DNA of 64,000 nucleotides, taken from positions 1 to 64,000 of the forward strand of contig JAIVFJ010000324.1 of assembly GCA_025765615.1 (NCBI GenBank), written 5' to 3'. Of the stretch, positions 42,797 through 54,951 are shown piece by piece (the first letter of the stretch is position 1; the number at the start of each line of letters is the position of its first letter). Source of the DNA: Zopfochytrium polystomum (Eukaryota; Chytridiomycota; Chytridiomycetes; Chytridiales; Chytridiaceae). Made by a program: the position numbers and the translations under genes. The notes beneath the pieces were generated by a model. That model searched no databases, was not told the DNA's origin, and was given only the letters and a program-made list of their open reading frames with translations.

Positions 42797-44302
42797 TCAA
42801 ATCTTCAAGCCCTCCTCCTGCGCCTTCACCCTTCGTCGGCGTCCAGTGCCCGCAACAGCCGCCTTCTGGCAAGAAACCTTGTGCCGAAACAGCGCGTCGG
42901 TCCTCGCGAACGAGGCTCCGCACCTTCGGCACGTATGCTCTCGCGCGTCCGAGTGCAGGCTAGCCTTGTGCCGGAGGTAGTCGTGGTGGCGGCAGAATCG
43001 AAGAGGGCTTTGTTTTTGGGATGTTATTAATACAACAAACATCAATTAGCCATCATTCAACGAAAATTTGCAATAACGAAGCTGCACTAAACTCACCACA
43101 GCTCGCACGGAAACGGCCGCGACTCGTACGGCCGGTGGTGAAACTGATGGATCGCAAAGAGGTCCGTCCTCGCGAACCCGCGGCCGCACTCCTCGCAGGT
43201 GATCGAATGCTGCGTGGACCGCTTGCTGCGGCGTTTTGCGGCCGCCAGCGGCTTTGGAGTCGGCTCGGACGTCGTCGCGGTCTGCGTCAGTGAGGCGGCG
43301 GGGCTGGTGAGGATGGACTCTGTCATGATGGTTTGGGCGAGCGGCTGCGTGGTGAACTTGGAAATCTCGAATAGGTCGAGGCAGGACGAGGCGGTTCTGT
43401 TGAAGCCGCAAAGTATTCCCGCTGCAATAGTTGAAAGAGATTGTTTTGGTGACAGCACCGGGGTGCACAGCGACGGAATATCGGCAAGACGCACGGACGT
43501 GTACGAGTTGGCATCGGTGGTCGCGTCATCCGGCGGACTCGCGGTCAACGACGACGGGCAGACGGAGAGAGTCTTCGACGGCGGCGGCGACGTGGACGAC
43601 GGCGGGACAACGAATACGGGGTTCCGAGCCGCGTACTTCCAGTTGCTCAAATCAGGCGCCGGACAGCTCGAATCCTCCTCGGCCACGAACGAGTTGTCGG
43701 CGGACGTGGACTGGTAAGACGAGACGACCGGGGTAAAAGTGTCCGGAAACACCGTCGGTGAGTCCGAACACTCCCAGCCGAGACCCATCGTGTCCGGGAA
43801 CCCGTCAAACTGGGACATCAGCGCCGGTATCGCTGGATCGATCGGGCTGCGAGGACTCGGGAGGAATTCAGCAAAGATCGAGGCGAACGTGTCTTGGTTG
43901 ATCGGGCTGAGGAGGGCGGCGCCGAGCGCGTCGTGGGTGGGAATCAGAGGTTGCCAGAACGATGTCGGCGCACGGGTGGGGAACATCAGCGGCTCCAGGC
44001 TGTTGGAGAGAGAGGTATGTAAGCTGGACTGGAAACTCTCTCTATGCCGTCGAAATACTCTGTCCAAGGGCGAACCTGGTGTGCACGTTTGCGGGCGGTG
44101 GAAACCCATCTTCGTTGAGGCCAGTCCACGGCCCAAGGTCGACGCCCTGTACCTGTGCCACGAAGCTGCCGAGCAATCGCGCGAACGATTTCTCTTGCTG
44201 CGCGCACGGCCCCTCTTCCTGTTTCACGCCCTGCGCGCGAGGCTTGCAGCCGAGTGCGGCCCAGTCGCGGTCAAGGAGGAGCGTGGTAGCGCGGGATTCC
44301 AT
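42797..44302 (-). CDS. C2H2 zinc-finger transcription factor
   Basis: Last exon 42797-43007 and middle exon 43097-43999 join in phase (GTGAGT..AAAG). The middle exon is Ser/Thr/Pro-rich with a Lys/Arg patch (AAAKRRSKRS), then the first finger ITCEECGRGFARTDLFAIHQFHH. A second finger is split by the intron (FPCELCPLRF..HHDYLRHKASLH) and a third follows (HTCRRCGASFARTDALFRHK) near the C-terminus. Three tandem fingers with short linkers at the end of a disordered protein fit a DNA-binding regulator. The first exon probably starts at 44302 (MESRATTLLLD) and ends near 44080; the best phase-keeping donor is GTTCGC after NVHT, which is weak, so the first junction is uncertain. Confidence 0.7.
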
Positions 44303-44900
<598 letters not shown>

Positions 44901-46175
44901 ATGGCAGCATCCGGCCGCACAACGCAGTCGCGGCGCCCAAGCCGGTCCCGCACCAGCAGGCAGTTTGTCCTTGGCGACCTGGTTGGGCACGGCTCGACTT
45001 GCGAGGTCAGGCTGTTTCGCTACGCCGCCGCTGTCGCATCATCGTCGTCCTCACAAGCAGGCCGGACGCCGACAGGAGCGGCGCTGTGCGAGCGTCACTG
45101 CGCAAAGGTAGATTAAACAGGGATGGAGAAGAGAGGAGACGTGCATCTGAGAATATGGTGATCGAATATACTTCACAAAGATAATCGCCTTGAACTCCAC
45201 ATCTGCCGACCACCGCGCATACGCGGAGCGCGAAGCCCGCCTGTGCCGCGTCTTGCCTCCCCACCCAAACGTGGTGCGGTTTTTCGACGACTTTACGCTC
45301 GACGGAAAGCTCTACGTCGTCATGCAGTGAGTCTTTGGTTCAAAAGTTTATCTTCTCTATCATTATTTTTCTGCGGACTTACCTCGATACCTCGGTTGCC
45401 TTTCCAGGTACTGCGAGGGTGGCGATCTCTACAGTCACATTCGCGCAAAAGTCCTCGAAGAGTCGGAGATTTGGCGACTGTTCGGGCAGCTTGTGTCCGC
45501 TGTCTGGCATCTGCATGAGCACTTGATACTCCACCGCGACATCAAAACAAAGGTATGGGACCGCTCACCTTTCAACAAAAATGCTGACCAGTTACTCGTG
45601 CACCGTTCTCCCAAGAATATTTTTATGGATCGAGGCAAGAAGGTAACCTTCCGTCTTCCGCCCGTCGACTCTTGCTTCCTTCCCTCGCCCAAAACCACAG
45701 ATAATCAAGCTCGGCGACTTTGGCATTGCGCGAAGACTTCCGTCAGTCTCTGATCTCGCGCAGACAGCGATCGGGACGCCAAACTACATGTCGCCCGAGG
45801 TCGCCGCCGGGCGGTCGTACTCGTGGAAGTCGGACGTGTGGGCAGTCGGGTTAGTGGTCGCTCACCGACTTTTTGTCGTCTTCTTCTCTTCTTTATTCTT
45901 TACTGACTGATAGATCCTGCAGATGCGTGCTGGTAAGAACCCCATAATTAATTTGGGCAGGCCTAAAGCAATGCTGATGATGCGATCGACCCCTTATCGA
46001 TTGGTCGATACTTCTTTCCCTTACCCCCTCCTGTCCAATTTTCACAATCACGGCCCCCGATCTTCTTCACGAAAAAGTACGAAATGGCGGCCGGCAAGAG
46101 CCCCTTTGAGTCGAAATCGCTGGCGTCCCTGCTCCGCAGGATCGTGGAGGAGCCGCCAGATCCACTCCCGCCTCG

Positions 46176-46219
<44 letters not shown>

Positions 46220-46968
46220 CGTGTATTACCTTGTATCGATCTTTGCTGACGTGTTTCTTCTTCTTGCTTTCGTTCTTCCCTCATGCCTCAACCCGATACC
46301 ACACACACACAAACAAACAAACATGTGACAACCACCCACCACTCAAAAGCTCTTCCCGCAGGCTTCGCGCAACAGCCCACCTCTTGCTCGACAAGGACCC
46401 CGCGAGACGCCCCAGCACGTCGCGATTGCACCAATGGTGTTGTTGCTGTTGGCCGGACGCTGCTGTTGCTGGCCACATGATTGTCCCCAGTGGCACTGGC
46501 ACGGGCTGCAAAAACGCTGCCCATTTGTCCGTTGGCGAAGCTCCCCCACGCAGCACTTACACCCGCACCAGCCCCCCGCGCCAGCAGCTCCACCCTCCGC
46601 GCGGCGGCGGAACCGAGCCGAAAAAGACCCCTCCCGCCCTTTTCGCGCAGTCGTCAGCAGCAGCCTCGGCTGGTGCTGCGGACCCAACAGAAGCAAGAGG
46701 CGCGAGGAAGGAACGGGTGGCTCCGGAGGCGGCGCGTTCAGGGCGAACCTCCGAGAGCGACTTTTACCGGCTAGAGCGGTTTCGCAGGACGGTCGAGGCG
46801 CGGGTGGGCGGCTCCGAGGCGCTGAAGCGGATGTGTGAGGCGGTGTATGAGGAGGGCGCAAAGAGGACGACGTGGAAGGACTGGGGCTGGGACGTAGGTG
46901 GTGAAGGAGAGGGAATGCGACTTGTGGTGGTGCTTGTCGAGTTTGAGCAAATGCTCTACTCGTTGTGA
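44901..46968 (+). CDS. NEK-family protein kinase
   Basis: A NIMA-related Ser/Thr kinase, a family tied to mitosis and cilia. Eight exons keep phase: 44901-45107, 45181-45326, 45408-45552, 45616-45642, 45701-45849, 45923-45932, 46078-46175, 46362-46968 (462 residues). Motifs: Gly loop GDLVGHGSTCEVRL, Lys in HCAKII, YCEGGDLY, catalytic LHRDIKT, KLGDFGIARRL, GTPNYMSPEV, SDVWAVGCVLYEM and RPSTSRL. The position after HRDIK is Thr where most NEKs have Pro. Exon 6 is only 10 nt. The donor of intron 7 is the first unit of a GTCT repeat. The C-terminal 170 residues are Pro/Ala-rich and then acidic and helical, without a clear coiled coil. Confidence 0.85.
46176..46220 (+). repeat. (GTCT)n tract that forms a splice donor
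   Basis: About 11 GTCT units begin exactly at the exon 7 boundary of the NEK gene, so any of several GT dinucleotides could act as donor; only the first keeps the catalytic-domain frame. Confidence 0.85.
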
Positions 46969-47039
46969 AGCGACAGTTACAGAGTCATTCCAAGTTGGAA
47001 GGGTGACAAGGGGCTGTAAAAGGACGAAGAGAGCAGAGA

Positions 47040-47044
47040 GAGAC

Positions 47045-47075
<31 letters not shown>

Positions 47076-47080
47076 AGACA
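47040..47080 (+). repeat. (CAGA)n tract
   Basis: Short CAGA repeat in the gap between the NEK stop and the next kinase start, within its likely 5' leader. Confidence 0.8.
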
Positions 47081-47166
47081 GATTTTGTGGACTGTGTGGA
47101 GAGACCGACCGACAGACCGAGTTTTCAACCCAGTTCTTCTCTCATTCCTCCACCCACGCACAGCTC

Positions 47167-49352
47167 ATGATGTCGTCGTCGGCCGCTGCGGGATCTGCCT
47201 CGATGGTGGCGTCGCAGGAGCCGGCCAGGAAGAAGTCGGCCATGGCCTTCTTTAGCCGCAAGGCGTCGCAGCCGTCGCTGTCCGTAGCATCGTCGTCGTC
47301 ATCCTCAACGCCATCTACCGCCCAATCCTCCTCCCCGCCATCCGCGTCGGGCGTCGGCTCTGCACCATCGTCCCCGACGATGGCTCACCCAGTACACTCG
47401 CTGGCCAACTCGTCGTCCGGCGAGAGCCTCAACAACCCTTACGGCGCCGCAAAGGCATCGCACTTCCAGCAGGCGCAGTTCCTCTCCCTCCAGCAGCAGC
47501 AGCAGCAACAGCAAGCCTACTATGCAGCCAACCCGTACGGCGGGCCCATCCCCGACTTTTCCTCACCATCGTCCTTCGTCCCTGCGTCGGGCGATCTCTT
47601 TGTGAACCACATGCACACCTTGGCCGTCATGCCCGCCTCCTCACGCGTCCCCGCCAACCCCGGTGTCGGCGGCTCTTACATGCCAATGCATCCGACCCAG
47701 TACGCACTGCAGGCCATCCCGGGTCCCTCCCCTGCCGCAGGCCAGCAGCAGCAGCAGCCTGGGCAGTCCCCTGCCGCAATCGGCGGGATGGTGGGCACAA
47801 GGACCTTCTACACTGCCCCGATGAAGATGGGTGCCTCCGACAGCCGGCCCCGCGCGCACAGCTTGACTGAGGGCGAGAACCCAAAGTTCAAGCGGACCTA
47901 CTCCAACTCGTCGGCCAAGATGCGCGACGTGGTGGTCGCGCCGAATCACTTTCAAAAGATCCGCATCATTGGCAAGGGCGATGTCGGGAAGGTCTACCTG
48001 GTGGTGAGTTTTGATCTGGATCCACATCCCCCCCGCAAGGGCTGACACAATCATGTTCATTTTTCAGAGACACAAGCAAACTGCGAAGCTTTACGCCATG
48101 AAGATCTTGAAAAAGGCGGAGATGATTAAGCGGAACAAGATCAAGCGGGTGCTGGCCGAGCAAGGAATCTTGGTGGGTTTGATTTCATTTCGCAACTTGC
48201 TAATTTAACATCTAACCGTTTGCGATATTCCAGTCGACAACTCATCACCCGTTCATCGTCACGCTCTATCACAGCTTCCAAAGCGAAGACTACCTGTACT
48301 TTATAATGGAATACTGCTCGGGAGGAGAGTTCTTCCGGTAAGCGGTGAAACTGTCACAACTGATCCAACTCTTCTAATTCGCCCCCAATCGTGTAGTGCG
48401 CTGCAAACACGGCCAGGAAAATGCCTGCCCGAAAAAGATGCCCGTTTCTACGCTGCAGAGGTCACCGTCGCCTTGGAGTACCTTCACCTCATGGGCTATA
48501 TCTACCGCGATCTGAAACCAGAGAGTGAGTTTGCCAGTCTTCTCCTCCTTTGAAAAATCCCACTAACGTTTGCTATACCACCCCATCGTCAGACATCCTC
48601 TTGCACCAGTCTGGCCACATCATGCTCACGGACTTTGACCTGTCCAAGCCGACAGTACAGCCGGGCGCACCGAAAATGGTCAAATCGGCAATCTTCTCGT
48701 TCAACCACTCGTCGCCCGTCGTGGACACAAAGACGGTTACCGCTTCGCTTCGGACAAACTCCTTTGTCGGAACGGAGGAGTACATTGCGCCGGAGGTCAT
48801 CAAGGGGTGTGGCCACAGCAGCGCGGTCGACTGGTGGACGCTGGGCATTCTGACGTACGAGATGCTGGTCAGTGGAAAAACTAAAAGCACCGCCTGAAAA
48901 CTTCTCGATTTCTCGAATCGTTTCGCTGTTCTAACGTTCCCGTTTTCTCTTTGCCCCCCCTTCAGTTTGGAACAACTCCATTCAAAGGCAAAGACCGCAA
49001 CACTACCTTCCGCCGGATCGTCTCCGAGGACGTGACCTACCCAGCCGAGGGCCAAGTGCTCTCCTCGCAATGCAAGAACGTCATCAAGAAGCTCCTCCAC
49101 AAGGACGACACGAAGCGGCTCGGATCCCGCGCCGGCGCGTCGGACGTCAAGGCCCACCCGTTTTTCAAAGGGATGAACTGGGCGCTGCTGAGGCATTCAA
49201 CCCCGCCCATCCAGCCCGCCCTCGCGCACCCGCTGGACACGTCCAACTTTAGGAACATGCGGGATAGCTTGGATTTGAACTTGGACGCGATCACGTTGAC
49301 GGGTGGGACGTATGTGGAGGGGGATCCGTTTGTTGGATTTGAGTCTGGTAAG

Positions 49353-49383
<31 letters not shown>

Positions 49384-49475
49384 GGCCAGTGACATTACTA
49401 CCAATGCTCATACTCTCACCTTTTTCCCACTTTCTCCCACCAGTCACGATGGACAGCTGGACGTCCAGCAACTGA
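47167..49475 (+). CDS. FPK1: Fpk1/Nrc-2-type AGC protein kinase
   Basis: An AGC kinase of the Fpk1 (yeast) and NRC-2 (Neurospora) group, which phosphorylates plasma-membrane flippases and controls growth polarity. Seven exons keep phase: 47167-48003, 48068-48172, 48234-48337, 48397-48524, 48593-48867, 48966-49347, 49444-49475 (620 residues). A Ser/Pro/Gln-rich N-terminus of about 260 residues leads to the catalytic domain: [68 protein letters not shown], the activation segment LTDFDLSK (DFD in place of DFG, as in this group), [13 protein letters not shown], and [10 protein letters not shown] long insertion before the [12 protein letters not shown] segment is typical. The second Met (47170) is an equal start. 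Confidence 0.9.
49355..49383 (+). repeat. T29 run in the last intron of the kinase
   Basis: A T homopolymer of 29 inside the final intron of the Fpk1-like gene, just after the GTAAGG donor. Confidence 0.9.
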
Positions 49476-50379
49476 AAAACTCAATCTCTGCTCCCCGCGT
49501 CGATTCCCCGCCTGTTGCTCCGCCTCTTCCAAATTCCACCCCCTCCCCCATATCAGATATTAGGAACCTTCCTTTTTTCGCGACGCTGCCCGCAAATGGT
49601 CCACACGAAACCGAAAGAAAAAACTCAAAAAAAAACAGAAAGAATACTGAGAAATAGGATTTCGGTGTCCAATCACTGTTGCTGCCCTCGTTCGTTACAC
49701 TCCCTGCTGTTAAACCCTTTTTTTTTTTTTTTTTTTTTTGATTCTGAGCTCAATTTCAAGCGGGTTGTCGCCGATTCATGGTGTTTGTGGCGATTCTTTT
49801 CGAGTGTTTCGCCTCTTTTCCCTCGCCGTCTCAAAAGCTCAGTTCTTCCTGTACCCTTTAATCAGCTCCCTTTGCCGTGCCTTCCTCTTTCTTTCTTCAA
49901 CCCATCTTATCTCCGCTGTTGCCTCGTCCAGCTCTCCCGCGTCCTCGTTGGTTTCATTACAACTTTGATTTCCTCGTTCGTTCCCTGTTTTTTTTTTTTC
50001 TCCCTCGTTTGCTGCCTTTCCTTCTTGTTACTTTTTTCCCGCCGTCACCTCACCCACACAGTTTGAGGATGTTTTGCTTTACTTTGACCCGTATCACTTT
50101 TTGTGTTTTTGAATAGCAACTTTTGCGTTTGGATATTCTGCACCTGCTCACTCACCCCCTAAAATGACGAAACGGTGGGTGGGGACATCCCCCTCCTCCC
50201 ACAAACAACGCATCGAGCCCAACAAAGAAGAGCCATAGCTACGACGAGGAAAGGTTCACACACCCTTATAGCGGAACCTTGCTGAACGCAAACCGCGCCA
50301 GCCGACCGCGAACAGACCCGCCCGCCGCGCCCCCACGCCCCGCCCCCGCGGTACCGGCCGCCACCGTTGCGCCAGGAGC
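49476..50379. other. intergenic, T-rich
   Basis: 3' region of the kinase gene and of the convergent MCM9 tail. T-rich runs (for example T20 at about 49719-49739) and no protein motif. Confidence 0.5.
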
Positions 50380-51179
50380 TCTAGAACTTGCCCGGCACCA
50401 CCGGCGGTGCGACCGCCGTTCCCGTTCCAGTCGCCACCGGCGGCAGCGGCGGCGGCGGCGACGCGTCAAACAGCGGCGACGACGGCGGGTGCGTCTGCGG
50501 CGCCGCCGCCGCCAGCGGTGGCTGCGCCGACGAAAGCATCTGCGGGTCGCTGGACAGCGGGTCGCTACCGCGCAGGTCGCGCTGCGACGACGGTGCCGAC
50601 GCCGGCCGGCCGTCGTCGTTGGTCACCGTGCGCGCGCGCTTTGCGGCGGGGGGCGGCGACGCGGGCCACGGTAGGTCGTCCTCGTCGTCCTCGCTTTTCG
50701 TCAAAGACGCGGGTCGCGGGACGGACGGGGATGATGGACTGCCGTTGCTGCTGCTGCTGGTGGTGCTGGGACGTCGGTGGCGGCGGCGGCTGCGGTTGTG
50801 CCGCCGGTGGCACGATTGGTGGTGGAACGGCGGTCGCTGCTGTTTCCGCGAACAGAACCGGCTTCGGAGTAGGGTAAATCGTCGGCGGTCGCTGCGTGAC
50901 GCTGTCCACCTTTGGGCGCTGGACTCGGCTCACTCCCGTCCGGTTCAACTTCGTCGAAAAAGGCCCCGCGAGGGAAGTCCGGAAGAACAACGCGGGGCAG
51001 TGGTTGTCTCGGCCGCGGAGGGCCGGCTCGACTTGGCGCTGCAGGCGCCACGACTGCGTTTTCGTCAAGGAACGGTACTCTGCCGGTCGCGACCGGCGCC
51101 GGCGGCGGGCGGCCTAATCCCGTGAAAGCTTGTTGCACGGGCCAGTCCGATCGCGGTCCGCGTCGCAGAGTCCTCTTCG
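50380..51179 (-). other. GC-rich Pro/Ala/Gln-coding region after MCM9
   Basis: Minus-strand frames encode disordered Pro, Ala and Gln-rich protein, some protein-like (an acidic patch EDDEDDLPWPAS followed by AAKRARTV near 50620-50700). They read in the same direction as MCM9 but in different frames, with no gap-closing splice sites that I can fix. They may be further C-terminal exons of MCM9, or chance frames in GC-rich DNA. Confidence 0.3.
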
Positions 51180-54100
51180 TCAGATAATTCGTCCGCAACC
51201 AGCCGGCGAGCTACCGGAGGAGCTGGAGCCCGTGCTGTTGCGACTTTCGGCGTGGGGCCAACCCCCTCCGTGGGAACTGGTGTTGTTTATAGCGTTTCGA
51301 CTTTGGTTCGAAAACGGGGAAGGATTTGCGCGGGGAGCTGTTGTCCCGACACTCTTTCCAAGGGTTGGATTTTGAGGGGGCCGGAGAGGTGCGGCCTGCG
51401 GCAGCTGCCCTGCTCCCATTCGATCCTTCAACGCCGGCCTTTCAGTTGCTGGCCACGGTACTTCGTCTTCGTCCGTTTCTTCGTCCGCCACAGCCTCTGA
51501 TTGACGCTTCGCCAAAGGTTCCGCAAGCCCTCTGGGAGGCTGTTGTGACAGCGAGGGATCCTCTCGCGGCTGTGCACCGCCGTTGACTCCACCGCTTTTG
51601 CCGCCCTGGTCATTCCCACCGTCGTCGTCTCCGTATCGCCCAGTCGCGAGGTGGCTCAGACCCAGCTTGGCAAGTATGCTTGTTTCTGCATGAATGCTGT
51701 AAGCTGAACGAAGGATCTTCAGGAAGCGAGTTGCGTCACCTTGTTGCACGTAATCCTCTTCTGCGTCCTTTGGCAAGTTTTTGTGAAGGGCGGTTTGAAC
51801 GTTCGAGAACCCTGCGGCACACATGGAAATTTCCATCAACATGACTGCGTTCACCTGGTTTCAACAGGATGTTTTGAAGGACATCGTTAAAGATCGTTTA
51901 GAAAGATCATCGGGGTCATGTACCGCATCTCGGACAGTTACTTCGCCCTGGCACATAAGACGGGCCTTGCCAAAACCTATTGTCAGCTTCGTTAAATGAA
52001 CGCGAGAAAACTTACGTGGCTCTGAGCCAGTCGGATCAAACTTTCCAATAAACGGACCTAAAGGTAACAGTCAAAATCCCACTTGATATCGAGAGGCGCA
52101 AGGAAAAAGTGAAACCAACCGTCGTTCGCGCAGCATTCCGCACATCCGATGCTCTCTGCACCTGGTAGTACCGTTTCAAAATCATGTTCGCGGGCTCAGT
52201 CAACTTCGGGTGGCACCGAGCTTTGACAAAGCTGACGTAGGAACGAAGCTTGTCCAGTGACCACATGGAGCTTTCATCTGGAATGTCGGTCCCGTCCGCC
52301 GAGTCGTTTAGACCTAGAATGAAAGAGCAAACTTGCCTGGGCAAAGGGGGGGAGCGAAAGAGATTACAAACGGGAACACCCACTAAAATTGTCTCGAGCT
52401 CAACTTGTCCCAACTTGGGTTCAGCCCGTCCACGAGGGTCAGAACCAGGTCGAACCGGGAGAGCAGCGGGCTCGCCAGGGCAATGTTGACCTCTAGCGTT
52501 TGGGTTGGATCGTACTTGCCTTTCGGGTTCGTCGCAGCGAGTATGGAACAACGGGTGTTGAGCTTGCACACAATGCCTGCCTGGAAACGATTTCAATCAT
52601 GACCATTTTCGAACGGCATCTGACCTTGGCGACACTAATGGTCTGAAGCAATCGGAGGCGTTAAACACAAGCTTAAATCAAACCCGAACAAACCTGCTGT
52701 TCCATCGCCTCGTGAATGGCCGTCTTATCCTGCTCCCTTATACTCCCAAACTCGTCGATGCAACATAGGCCGCGGTCTGCAAGAACCAGCGCACCCGCCT
52801 CCAACTGCCATTCACCAGAGTCTTTCACAGCCGCCACAGTCAAGCCGGCGTTAGTTGAACCGATTCCAGTTGTCAACACAGCGCGCGGACTGATGCGCGC
52901 TGCGTACCGAAGAAATTGCGATTTCCCGATTCCTGCGAAGTTACTTAACATCAAGGGCCGGGTCCGTCACGAAAGCGGGAAAACGAATACGTATCGTGAC
53001 AGACCTGGATCTCCAACGAGTAGCAGATGACCATCGCCGCGTACTTTCATTCCTGCCTCGTTTCGAGCGACGCCACCAACCAAGACAAGCATCACCGCCA
53101 GCTTCACAAGGTACATCCCCACAATCTTTGGGCAAAAGGACTGTAAGATCAGATTTCGGGCTGTTTCGAATGTGGTGGGAAATGGTTTAAGAATTGGAAG
53201 CTTGAGTTAGAACTGAAAGAAGTCGGCATGGGGATATGGGGACTCACCCTTCATTGGGTTGTTCTCGTACTTTTGCCAAAAATTGAGGAACTCGGTTTGG
53301 AGATCGTCGATCAGTAGGTTTGAGGCGCGTTGCTCGTTGTTGATGCGAAGGTGGTTGGCAACTAGGACAATCTCAATCCCTGGCCGTTCGGACAGTATGA
53401 GCGACTGCCATCGCCGTATAACTGTGCCACTAACTGACGAGTTAGACCCTGTCTACCATGTCGAAGCAATCTATCACGTTACCCACATGACAGCAACATC
53501 ATCGCCCGCCTTACACTGATCCGCCAAATCGTCCTCCAAAATCACCGTAATCGACCTCGGTATCGTTCCGATCGCAAGCTTCGTAACCTGCTCCTGCACC
53601 TTGATCTCCTGATAATCCTTGCACGAGTCGGGCATCTCCCCCGTGTCGGTCGACAGCGGCTTGAACTTTTTCCCGTCGCACTGCGGGTGTCCGTCCGCGT
53701 CGACGCCTCCCGCGCCGCAGCGGGTCGGCTTCGGGAACTGGTTGAACTGCTCGCGGTCGTGGTGGACCGAGAACCGGCGGCCGCACGTGGCGCAGTCGAA
53801 GAGCTTGCGCGTTTCCATGAGCTTGACCATGCCCGTTCGGATCACGGTGCCGACAAAGCAGATCAGCCGGCCGACCTCGGTCGAGCGGGGGACGCGGGAC
53901 AACTGGAATTCGGGGACTTGGCCGAGGCTGTGTCGGGGGGAAGGGGTGGCTGAGCAGGTGAGTGCTTTGGACGATCGGGGGGTACTGCTGCTGGACTGAC
54001 CTGGTGCATCGGGCGTGCACGAATGGCTTGATCGAGAGATGTTCGGCCAGCGGGCTTGTATCCAAGATGCGCTGCTGCGCCTTTTGCAAAGCATCGTCCA

Positions 54101-54419
54101 TCAGGGGGATGAAATGCATCGGCTTCTGCAAGATCTGGTTGCAGATGGACTGGTTGTGGTTGAGGTACAGCAGCATGCTGCAGCCGATGGAGCACAAACG
54201 TCGTTAAGGGGCATATGTGTAAGCGCCGATGTTGCAGTAACTTCAGAACCGTTCGAATCGCCGCACAACTCACTCAATTTCGATTGCGTAGTGGCGCGAT
54301 TGATCGGTTTCCGCCATCATGTCGACGATCTGCGCTTCGCACAGTGCGATGAGATCGAGTGCTATCTCATCGCGCTGTTGCAAAACGGTCACTGGCGCAC
54401 GAGGAGCCTGTGTGCCCAT
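51180..54419 (-). CDS. MCM9: MCM9 DNA helicase
   Basis: The MCM8-MCM9 pair acts in recombination and mismatch repair. Twelve exons keep phase: 54274-54419, 54001-54177, 53487-53927, 53248-53429, 53005-53160, 52694-52932, 52625-52642, 52405-52580, 52120-52336, 52016-52057, 51924-51965, 51180-51854 (836 residues). A C4-type zinc region [14 protein letters not shown] lies near residue 154. The ATPase core has Walker [14 protein letters not shown] (about 362-374), [18 protein letters not shown], Walker [30 protein letters not shown] and the Arg finger SPLLSRFDL. [14 protein letters not shown] and the ISVAKAG run are MCM9-like, not MCM2-7-like. [18 protein letters not shown] is the winged-helix linker. 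Exon 7 is 18 nt. The tail after residue about 650 is low complexity; the stop at 51180 may not be the true end. Confidence 0.88.
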
Positions 54420-54951
54420 CTTTGCCAACCAGCTGGACCGAGGGGTCCGAATTTGTGTGCCTTGTCAGATATTGATTCACACAACTGGATTTACGGTATA
54501 GGAACAGTCACAAACGCCAAGTTATTAAGTCCCGAGTAGCCCAGCTGTGAAGGAGTTAGTTTGGTATCATAACGGCCGAGGCGACTTTGCAGCTGGGAGC
54601 TGGTTCGAATCCAGGCTCGGGCATCTCTTTTATCTTGCGGTAAGTCTGACAATCTCCAATATTTTTTGTAAGTTGAGCTGTTTAGTTCATGTAGATCATT
54701 ATCTGGCGAGTCCGAATACGCCCTTTCAAAGTGTTCTTTATTAAGGAGGGAGAGCCTCGCAAGATCGATGATCTTTGCTCTTCGAAGGCCACTATTCATC
54801 CTCCGCCTCTTCATTTGTTGACGGCGGCTCATATTGAGGATACTGATTGTCTTCAAGGATACGCATCCCCTATTTGGCTGTTTCGGTTATGTTCGGTTTC
54901 TTGGATTTGTGCGGAAAACTCACTTCGTCGCTTGCATCCGCCTTGAATCCT
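54420..54951. other. intergenic with tRNA-like element
   Basis: Between the MCM9 start and the RRM gene end. Apart from the tRNA-like fold at 54530-54623 nothing is supported; the minus-strand frame across it is an artefact. Confidence 0.4.
54530..54623 (+). ncRNA. tRNA-like element with long stem
   Basis: CCCGAG (54531-54536) pairs with CTCGGG (54616-54621), followed by a discriminator-like CA, and a perfect B-box/T-loop word GGTTCGAATCC (54602-54612) flanked by near-complete T-stem pairs. In place of the D and anticodon arms there is an 8-bp stem, CCCAGCTG (54540-54547) with CAGCTGGG (54590-54597), enclosing a small D-like hairpin GTTA..TAAC (54555-54573). A TTTT follows at about 54627. 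This could be a tRNA pseudogene, a tRNA-derived SINE head, or a Pol III RNA. I cannot assign an anticodon. Confidence 0.35.

Noticed and set aside
54491..54856. 121-residue minus-strand open frame
   Set aside because: Its last third is the complement of the tRNA-like element and it shows no domain, so it is probably not a gene.
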